A stretch of DNA of 64,000 bases from an uncultured Oscillospiraceae bacterium. GTDB lineage: Bacteria; Bacillota; Clostridia; Oscillospirales; Oscillospiraceae. The notes under the pieces are model-generated. The model had not been told where the DNA came from, did no database searches, and was given only the letters and a program-made list of their open reading frames with translations. Location of the stretch: contig CAKTOF010000012.1 in the NCBI GenBank assembly GCA_934589675.1, positions 1-64,000 of the forward strand. The letters run 5' to 3'. This document shows, in pieces, positions 58,604 through 64,000 of this stretch (its first letter is position 1; each line of letters begins with the position of its first letter). A program made the translations under genes and the position numbers.

Positions 58604-59557
58604 TTATGCAAAATATTCATGGACGAATGGCACGTCCTGCACGGCAAATTCCCGGCCGTTCAGATAGGCGAGCGCGCCGGCGTCTGAGGTGAATGCAAAG
58701 CGCAGGCGATAGGAGTAAAGCGCCTGATAGGTGCGGTCGTAGCGGCGGTCGAGCTTGCCGTATTTTCCGTCGCCGAGCAGGGGATGGCCTGCGTGGGCCA
58801 TCTGCGCGCGGATCTGGTGCGTGCGGCCCGTGCCGAGCTCACACTCGACGAGGGACAGGCCGCCGCTAAATTGCAGCGTCTTATAGTATGTCACGGCCGT
58901 CTTCGAGCCCTTCTGCGGCTTCTCCGTGATGAAAACGCGGTTTTTGGCCGCGTCCTTGAACAGCTGCCCCTCGAGCTTTCCGCTTGGCGGGGTGAGCTTG
59001 CCGTGGACGATGCACAGGTAGTATTTTTCGATCTCGCGGTCGCGGATCTTCTGGTTCATGACGCGCAGCGCCTCGGCTGTCTTGGCGCAGATGACGATGC
59101 CGCCCGTGTTGCGGTCGATGCGGTTGCACAGCGCGGGCGCGAACGCATTTTCCAAGCGCGGGTTCCACTCGCGCTTGGCGTAGAGGTAGGCCTGCACATG
59201 GTCGATGAGCGTCTTGCCGTACTCCGCGCCGTCGTGCGGGTGGACGGCCTGGCCGGGCTTTTTGTCGGCGAGCAGGATGTTCTCGTCCTCGTAGACGATG
59301 GAGATTTTCGGCGTCGAGACGGTCAGATATGCGTTCTCGGCCTTCGGCGCGTCGAAAAACTCGTCGTTGATGTAGAGCTGCAGCACGTCGCCCGCGGCGA
59401 CGCGGGCGTCGCGCGCGGACTTTTTGGCATTCACCTTGATGCGGCCGAGGCGGATGTATTTTTGCAGCAGCGACGCCGGAAGCAGCGGAACGGCCTTGGC
59501 CACAAAGCGGTCAAGACGCTGCCCGGCGTCGTTTTTTCCGATGGTAAGCTCTTTCAT
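58604..59557 (-). CDS. RluA-family pseudouridine synthase
   Basis: A 317-residue enzyme. An S4-like RNA-binding domain covers about residues 12-75 (GQRLDRFVAKAV ... LGRIKVNAKK). The catalytic domain holds NRIDRNTGGIVICAK with the catalytic Asp, and GTGRTHQIRAQMAHAGHPLLG. Whether it acts on 23S rRNA or tRNA cannot be read from sequence. The ATG at 59557 follows GGAGGGCAC. Confidence 0.9.
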   Translation of the reverse strand: MKELTIGKNDAGQRLDRFVAKAVPLLPASLLQKYIRLGRIKVNAKKSARDARVAAGDVLQLYINDEFFDAPKAENAYLTVSTPKISIVYEDENILLADKKPGQAVHPHDGAEYGKTLIDHVQAYLYAKREWNPRLENAFAPALCNRIDRNTGGIVICAKTAEALRVMNQKIRDREIEKYYLCIVHGKLTPPSGKLEGQLFKDAAKNRVFITEKPQKGSKTAVTYYKTLQFSGGLSLVECELGTGRTHQIRAQMAHAGHPLLGDGKYGKLDRRYDRTYQALYSYRLRFAFTSDAGALAYLNGREFAVQDVPFVHEYFA

Positions 59558-59594
59558 GTGCCCTCCGGCGCGCAAGGCGCGGTGAATTTTCCTT

Positions 59595-59623
59595 ATCGTA
59601 CCACAGCGGCCGCGGTTTTGCAA
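59595..59623 (-). promoter_or_regulatory. Promoter of the pseudouridine synthase gene
   Basis: Minus strand TTGCAA (59623-59618), 17-base spacer, TACGAT (59600-59595) with TGG extended -10. Confidence 0.68.
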
Positions 59624-59651
59624 GAACGCCCGAATGGAGCGAATTCTCGTC

Positions 59652-59679
59652 TTGCATTGGGGAAAAATCGTGGTATAAT
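59652..59679 (+). promoter_or_regulatory. Promoter of the COG0523 GTPase pair
   Basis: TTGCAT at 59652-59657, 16-base spacer, TATAAT at 59674-59679 with TGG extended -10. No clear Zur box was recognised. Confidence 0.72.
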
Positions 59680-59716
59680 ATCTAGCTGAAATTTATTTGT
59701 ATCGAGGGTGTTTACC

Positions 59717-60883
59717 ATGACAAAGATCGACGTATTTTCCGGCTTCCTCGGCGCCGGAAAGACGACGCTTATCAAAAAGCTCATTGCGGAGGCCTATTGC
59801 GGCGAGCAGGTTGTGCTCATTGAAAATGAGTTCGGCGAGATCGCCGTGGACGGCGGATTTCTGAAGGAGGCGGGCGTGCAGATTACGGAGATGAACTCCG
59901 GCTGCATCTGCTGCTCGCTCGTGGGCGACTTCGGCCGCGCGCTCCGTCAGGTCATTGAAGAGTACCATCCCGACCGCATCCTCATCGAGCCGTCGGGCGT
60001 CGGCAAGCTGTCCGACGTCGTCGCGGCCGTGGAGAAGGTCACGGACGGCGATGTCGTCATCGGCAGCCGCACGACGGTCGCCGACGCGCAGCGCTGCAAA
60101 ATGTATATGAAGAACTTCGGCGAATTCTACGACAACCAGATCGAAAATGCCGGGACGATCGTCCTCTCGCGCACGCAGAACATGACCGACGAGAAGGTCG
60201 CGGCCGTCGTGGCACAGCTTCGCGAGAAGAACCCGGACGCCGTCATCGTCACGACGCCGTGGGACGAGCTGACCGGCAAGCAGATCCTTGCCGCCATGGA
60301 GCAGGGGCGCACGCTCGGCGCGGAACTCAAACAGCTCGAGGACGAGACGTGCCCCGTCTGCGGCCATGTGCATCACCATGACGACGAGGACGAGCATGAG
60401 CACGAGCACCATCATGACCACCATCACGATCATGACGAGGATGAGGACGAGCACGAGTGCGGCTGCGGCTGCCATCACCATCATGATGACGACGACGACG
60501 AGCACGAGCACGAGCATCACCATCATCACCACGACCACGACGACGATGACCATGATGACGAGTGCGGCTGCGGCTGCCACGACCACGAGCATCACCACCA
60601 TCACCACGCCGACGAGGTCTTTACGAGCTGGGGCGTCGAGACGGCGAAGAGGTTCACGAAGGCCGAGCTCGAAGCGGCGCTCGCCGCGCTCGACGATGCG
60701 AACCGGTACGGCGTCGTGCTGCGCGCCAAGGGCATCGTCGCGGGCGAGGGCGAGTGGCTGCACTTTGACCATGTCCCGGGCGAGCTCAGCGTCCGCACCG
60801 GCCCTGCCGATGTGACGGGCCGCCTGTGCGTCATTGGCTCGAAGCTCAAGGAAGACGCGCTTGCCGCGCTGTTCGGGGTCTGA
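59717..60883 (+). CDS. COG0523/CobW-family GTPase with long His/Asp-rich tract
   Basis: A 388-residue G3E GTPase, probably a metal chaperone. Walker A FSGFLGAGKTTLIKKL (about 6-21), the metal motif GCICCSLVGDF (CxCC, about 63-73) and LIEPSGVG are diagnostic. Between about residues 215 and 300 lies a tract dominated by His, Asp and Glu, broken by two CGCGCH groups and a preceding CPVCGHVHHH. The CobW C-terminal domain follows (about 310-388). The tract would bind Zn, Ni or Co. ATG 59717 follows GAGGGTG. Confidence 0.92.
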   Translation: MTKIDVFSGFLGAGKTTLIKKLIAEAYCGEQVVLIENEFGEIAVDGGFLKEAGVQITEMNSGCICCSLVGDFGRALRQVIEEYHPDRILIEPSGVGKLSDVVAAVEKVTDGDVVIGSRTTVADAQRCKMYMKNFGEFYDNQIENAGTIVLSRTQNMTDEKVAAVVAQLREKNPDAVIVTTPWDELTGKQILAAMEQGRTLGAELKQLEDETCPVCGHVHHHDDEDEHEHEHHHDHHHDHDEDEDEHECGCGCHHHHDDDDDEHEHEHHHHHHDHDDDDHDDECGCGCHDHEHHHHHHADEVFTSWGVETAKRFTKAELEAALAALDDANRYGVVLRAKGIVAGEGEWLHFDHVPGELSVRTGPADVTGRLCVIGSKLKEDALAALFGV

Positions 60884-60886
60884 ATT

Positions 60887-61828
60887 ATGGGCATTCCCGT
60901 TTATATTTTTACCGGATTTCTGGAGTCCGGCAAGACGAAGTTCATCCAGGAGACGCTTGAGGACGAGCGCTTCAACGCCGGCGAGCGCACGCTGCTGCTC
61001 GTGTGCGAGGAGGGCATCGAGGAATATGACATCTCCGCGTACCCGCACCAGAACGTCTACATTGAGACGGTCGACGACCAGAGCGCGCTCACGCCGGATC
61101 TGCTCGACACGCTCGCCGCGCGGCACAAGGCCGAGCGCGTCGTGGCCGAGCTGAACGGCATGCAGCTCGTCGCGGACTTCTACCGCATCATCCCGGACGA
61201 CTGGGAAGTCGCGCAGGAGGTCATGTTTGCCGACGGCACAACGATCCTCAGCTACAACCAGAATATGCGCCAGCTCGTCGTGGACAAGCTCTCCGGCTGC
61301 GAGATGGTCGTCTTCAACCGCCTTGAAAAGGGCGCGGACATCATGCCGCTGCACAAGCTCGCGCGTGCGCTCAGCCGCCGCGTGGACATTGTCTACGACT
61401 ACACCGACGGCACGTCGGAGTTTGACACGATCGAGGATCCGCTGCCGTTTGACTTAAACGCGCCCGTTGTGGAGATCGGCGACGACGACTACGCGCTTTT
61501 CTACCGCGACATCAGCGAGGAGCCGAAAAAATATAACGGCAAGACCGTTCGCTTCCTCGCTCAGGTCGCGCACCTGCGCCACGACAAGGACAAGCAGTTC
61601 GCGCCCGGCCGCTTCGTCATGACCTGCTGCGCCGAGGACATTACGTTCATGGGGCTGCCGTGCCGCTACGATAAAAGCGGCTCGCTCGAGCAGCGAAGCT
61701 GGGTGCGCCTGACGGCGAAGATCGAGGTCAAGCGCCACATCCTCTATAAGGGCGGCACCGGCCCGGTCCTGACCGCGCTCAGCGTCGAGCCCGCCGAGGC
61801 CCCGGAGCAGGAAGTCTGCACGTTCTGA
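60887..61828 (+). CDS. CobW-like GTPase with DUF1980-like C-terminus
   Basis: A 313-residue protein. The N-terminal half is CobW-like, with YIFTGFLESGKTKFIQETL as the P-loop, though the CxCC metal motif of its neighbour is absent (it has VCEEGIEEYD at that place). The C-terminal half (about 195-313) resembles the YcgQ/DUF1980 domain: FAPGRFVMTCCAEDITFMGL with a Cys-Cys pair and SWVRLTAKIEVKRH. It starts 3 bases after the first GTPase, so the pair is expressed together. Metal delivery is inferred. Confidence 0.8.
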   Translation: MGIPVYIFTGFLESGKTKFIQETLEDERFNAGERTLLLVCEEGIEEYDISAYPHQNVYIETVDDQSALTPDLLDTLAARHKAERVVAELNGMQLVADFYRIIPDDWEVAQEVMFADGTTILSYNQNMRQLVVDKLSGCEMVVFNRLEKGADIMPLHKLARALSRRVDIVYDYTDGTSEFDTIEDPLPFDLNAPVVEIGDDDYALFYRDISEEPKKYNGKTVRFLAQVAHLRHDKDKQFAPGRFVMTCCAEDITFMGLPCRYDKSGSLEQRSWVRLTAKIEVKRHILYKGGTGPVLTALSVEPAEAPEQEVCTF

Positions 61829-61833
61829 AATGC

Positions 61834-61868
61834 AAAATCCCCGAAGCGGCCGCTTCGGGGATTTTTTT
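61834..61868. terminator. Bidirectional terminator after GTPase pair
   Basis: A perfect palindrome with 16-base arms (AAAATCCCCGAAGCGG and its complement), followed by T residues; convergent genes. Confidence 0.9.
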
Positions 61869-63432
61869 ATGGATTGTTCAAAACCGCTTCCGCGCAGCGC
61901 AGACCGTCGACGGCGGCGGAGATGATGCCGCCGGCGTAGCCGGCGCCTTCGCCGCAGGGGTAGAGGCCGGAGATGGCGGACTGGAGGTCTTCTCCGCGCG
62001 TGATGCGCACGGGCGAGGAGCTTCGCGTCTCCGGGCCTGTCAGGACGGCGGCGGGGTCGTCGAAGCCGGGAAGCTTTTTGCCGAGGGCGGGGATGGCGGC
62101 TTCAAGCGTTTTGGTGATGCGCGCGGGCAGAATGCCGTGCAGGTCGCACGGGAAGACGCCGGGGCGGTACGTCGGCTGGACAGATGTGAATGCTCCGCCG
62201 CTTGAGCCCGAGAGAAAGTCCGCGACCGTCTGCGCGGGCGCGCGGTACGAGCCGCTGGCGGCAAAGGCGCGCTGCTCGATCTCGCGCTGCCAGAGCATGC
62301 CGCCGAGCGGGCCGGGGTAGGGGAAATCGTCCGGCGTGAGCGTGACGAGCAGGGCGCTATTTGCATTTTCGCCGGCGCGGGCGGCATAGCTCATGCCGTT
62401 CGTGACGACGCCGCCCTCCTCTGACGCGGCTGCGACGACGTAGCCGCCGGGACACATGCAGAACGTGTAGGCCGAGCTGCCGTCCGGCAGGCGGCAGTTT
62501 AGCTTATAGCTCGCCGGCGGAAGCTGCGAGGCGAAGCGGCCGTACTGCGCGCGGCTCACGGCCGGCTGCGCGTGCTCGATGCGAACGCCCATGGAAAACG
62601 GCTTCGGCTCCATGGGCACGCCGAGGGAAAGCAGCATGGAAAACGTGTCGCGCGCGCTGTGGCCCGTCGCTAAAATGAGCGCGGAGCAGGGGACGACGCC
62701 GCCCGGCGTGATGGCGCCCGTTACGCGGCCGCCTTCAATTCTCACGGCGTCTAGCCGTGTGTCGTAGCGGATCTCGCCGCCGAGCGCGCGGATGCGCGCG
62801 TCCATGGCTTCCACAACGCCCGCGAGCACGTCCGTGCCGATGTGCGGCATGGCGTCGACCAAAATATCCTCGCCTGCGCCGAGCCTGCATAGCTGCGTCA
62901 GGACGAAGCGGATGCGCTCATCGTGCGTGCCGGTGTTGAGCTTTCCGTCGGAAAACGTGCCCGCGCCGCCCGCGCCGAACTGGACGTTGCACTCCGGGTC
63001 GAGCGCGCCGCCGTTCCAGAACGCGGCGACCTTTTCCTGCCGCGCTCTGACGTCGCTGCCGCGCTCGAGCACGATGGGCTTTGCGCCCGCCATGGCCAGC
63101 GCGAGCGCGGCGAACATCCCGGCCGGGCCGAAGCCGACGACGACGGGGCGGGGAAGGCCGATCGGCGCTTCCGGGACGCGGTAGCGCGGAAACTCCGCAC
63201 GCGAGATCTGATTGCCGCGCGCGCGGCGCAAGATCGCGGCCTCGCCCGCGCAGGCGACGTCGACGGTGTAGACGACGCGGACGTCGTCTTTTTTGCGCGC
63301 GTCAATGGAGCGGCGGAATACGGTCAGCGAGCGGATGGCCGACGCATTGACGTGCAGCGCGCGGGCGGCAAGAGCAAAAAGCGCGCTCTCGTCCGCGCCG
63401 GGCGCGAGGGATAAGCTTCGGATGCGGATCAT
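61867..63432 (-). CDS. NAD(P)/FAD-dependent oxidoreductase (COG2509 type)
   Basis: A 521-residue flavoprotein. An N-terminal domain of about 85 residues precedes the FAD-binding fold VVVGFGPAGMFAALALA. NVQFGAGGAGTFSDGKLNT and ILATGHSARDTFSMLLSLGV follow, and the C-terminal FAD closure reads GLYPCGEGAGYAGGIISAAV. This is the uncharacterised dehydrogenase family common in Clostridia. The ATG at 63432 follows GGAGGGCGCT and overlaps the preceding gene's stop (ATGA). Confidence 0.9.
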   Translation of the reverse strand: MIRIRSLSLAPGADESALFALAARALHVNASAIRSLTVFRRSIDARKKDDVRVVYTVDVACAGEAAILRRARGNQISRAEFPRYRVPEAPIGLPRPVVVGFGPAGMFAALALAMAGAKPIVLERGSDVRARQEKVAAFWNGGALDPECNVQFGAGGAGTFSDGKLNTGTHDERIRFVLTQLCRLGAGEDILVDAMPHIGTDVLAGVVEAMDARIRALGGEIRYDTRLDAVRIEGGRVTGAITPGGVVPCSALILATGHSARDTFSMLLSLGVPMEPKPFSMGVRIEHAQPAVSRAQYGRFASQLPPASYKLNCRLPDGSSAYTFCMCPGGYVVAAASEEGGVVTNGMSYAARAGENANSALLVTLTPDDFPYPGPLGGMLWQREIEQRAFAASGSYRAPAQTVADFLSGSSGGAFTSVQPTYRPGVFPCDLHGILPARITKTLEAAIPALGKKLPGFDDPAAVLTGPETRSSSPVRITRGEDLQSAISGLYPCGEGAGYAGGIISAAVDGLRCAEAVLNNP

Positions 63433-64000
63433 AGCGCGCCCTCCCGCCGCTTTAATTGCCCGGCCAGGCGGCCGGACGACCAGGCCCACTGGAGATTGTA
63501 CCCGCCGCAGTCACCGTCGACGTCGAGCACCTCGCCGCAGGCGTAGAGGCCGGGCGCGAGGCGGCTCTCTAACGTCTCGGGGTCAAACTGGGAAAGATCG
63601 GCGCCGCCGCAGGTGACCTGCGCGCCGTCAAAGCCCATCGTGCCCGTGACGGGCAGGGGGAAGTTCTTCACAGCTGCGGCGACAGCGCGGATGTCTGCAT
63701 CGCCGAGCGAAGAAAGCGGCGCTTCAAAGGGCAGCCCCGCACAGCGCACCATCGTCCGCCCGAGCCGGTTGTGCAGCACGCCGGTCAGAAGATCCTCGCC
63801 CGTCAAGGCCGGGAAGCGGCGCGCGCGCTCAAAGAGCAGCGCCTCGAGCGCGGGGAGCTCCAGGAGCGGCATAAGGTCGAGCACGAGCTCGCAATTTCCC
63901 GCGCATCGCGCGGCCTCGCGCGAGAGGTCGAACACGGCCGGGCCGCTCACGCCGTAGTCGGTAAACTGCACCTCACCGCCGGACGCGGCGACGAGCTCGC
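63429..64000 (-). CDS. HI0933/BaiN-type flavoprotein, 5' end beyond window
   Basis: The visible C-terminal ~190 residues match the HI0933-like NAD(P)/FAD oxidoreductase family (YhiN; includes BaiN): FTDYGVSGPAVFDLSREAA, MGFDGAQVTCGG, and the FAD-closing GLYACGEVLDVDGDCGGYNL followed by QWAWSSG. The frame is open to base 64000; the N-terminal FAD loop is outside. It is coupled to the following flavoprotein by ATGA. Confidence 0.9.
   Translation of the reverse strand, partial: ELVAASGGEVQFTDYGVSGPAVFDLSREAARCAGNCELVLDLMPLLELPALEALLFERARRFPALTGEDLLTGVLHNRLGRTMVRCAGLPFEAPLSSLGDADIRAVAAAVKNFPLPVTGTMGFDGAQVTCGGADLSQFDPETLESRLAPGLYACGEVLDVDGDCGGYNLQWAWSSGRLAGQLKRREGAL

Noticed and set aside
60361..60615. 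Apparent short tandem repeat or CRISPR-like array
   Set aside because: The periodic CAC/GAC/GAT triplets encode the His/Asp tract of a GTPase in frame; there is no repeat-spacer structure.
59693..61354. 553-residue minus-strand frame opposite the GTPase pair
   Set aside because: Composition mirrors the His/Asp codons of the real gene (runs of Met/Val from CAT/GAC complements). No start signal; it conflicts with a clear promoter and GTPase motifs on the plus strand.

Overview
This 64 kb window is a chromosomal segment of a GC-rich, spore-forming, anaerobic member of the Clostridia, most like the Oscillospiraceae (Oscillibacter/Dysosmobacter/Flavonifractor-type genomes). The taxonomic call is an inference. 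It rests on SpoIVA, the Firmicute gene order yicC-remA-gmk-rpoZ-priA-def-fmt-rsmB-rlmN-stp-prkC-rsgA, the cdaA-cdaR pair, class 1B PyrD with PyrK, rubrerythrin and a glycyl-radical-type enzyme, together with high GC and frequent GTG/TTG starts. No prophage, insertion sequence or CRISPR array is visible, and genes are densely packed with many ATGA/TGATG overlaps.

Layout. (1) 0-9.4 kb: two complete murD paralogues point away from each other around the RNase P RNA gene. The left copy is followed by an ispD-like gene cut by the window edge. The right copy appears to share a transcript with rnpB and continues into three tandem M42 aminopeptidases, a methionine-gamma-lyase-family PLP enzyme, ispD and ispF, ending at a strong terminator. 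(2) 9.5-15.5 kb: a DUF3343/cysteine-desulfurase pair; cdaA-cdaR (c-di-AMP); an RseC-like protein; a DUF5685 gene overlapping a Cys-tailed DnaJ protein; and a membrane protein. (3) 15.6-29.2 kb: the housekeeping superoperon listed above, then a 49-residue membrane peptide and a DUF3794/LysM (spore-coat-type) protein. (4) 29.2-36.7 kb: a MarR-controlled heterodimeric ABC exporter on the minus strand, spoIVA, gdhA and tRNA-Arg(ACG). (5) 36.8-43.8 kb: a small membrane-anchored protein, pyrC-pyrF-pyrK-pyrD, a phosphatase-acetyltransferase fusion and a CocE-type hydrolase. (6) 43.8-50.2 kb: a small lipoprotein, rubrerythrin, an EamA transporter, xpt, a pentapeptide-repeat protein and a large multidomain membrane protein of unknown function. 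(7) 50.2-58.6 kb: a glycyl-radical-type enzyme and its activase with a divergent LysR regulator, and a potABCD polyamine importer. (8) 58.6-64 kb: an RluA-family pseudouridine synthase, two tandem COG0523/CobW-like GTPases (one with a large His/Asp tract), and two flavoproteins, the last truncated by the window end.

The observations most worth a second look are these. The glycyl-radical-type enzyme has a threonine where the radical glycine should be, yet keeps its activase and its thiyl cysteine. The RNase P RNA has a P12 arm enlarged by a duplicated hairpin-bearing repeat and probably shares a transcript with murD. An 880-residue protein joins a zinc ribbon, a PriA-like fold, a membrane helix and an acidic tail. 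The polyamine-binding protein is tethered by a C-terminal membrane helix instead of a lipid.
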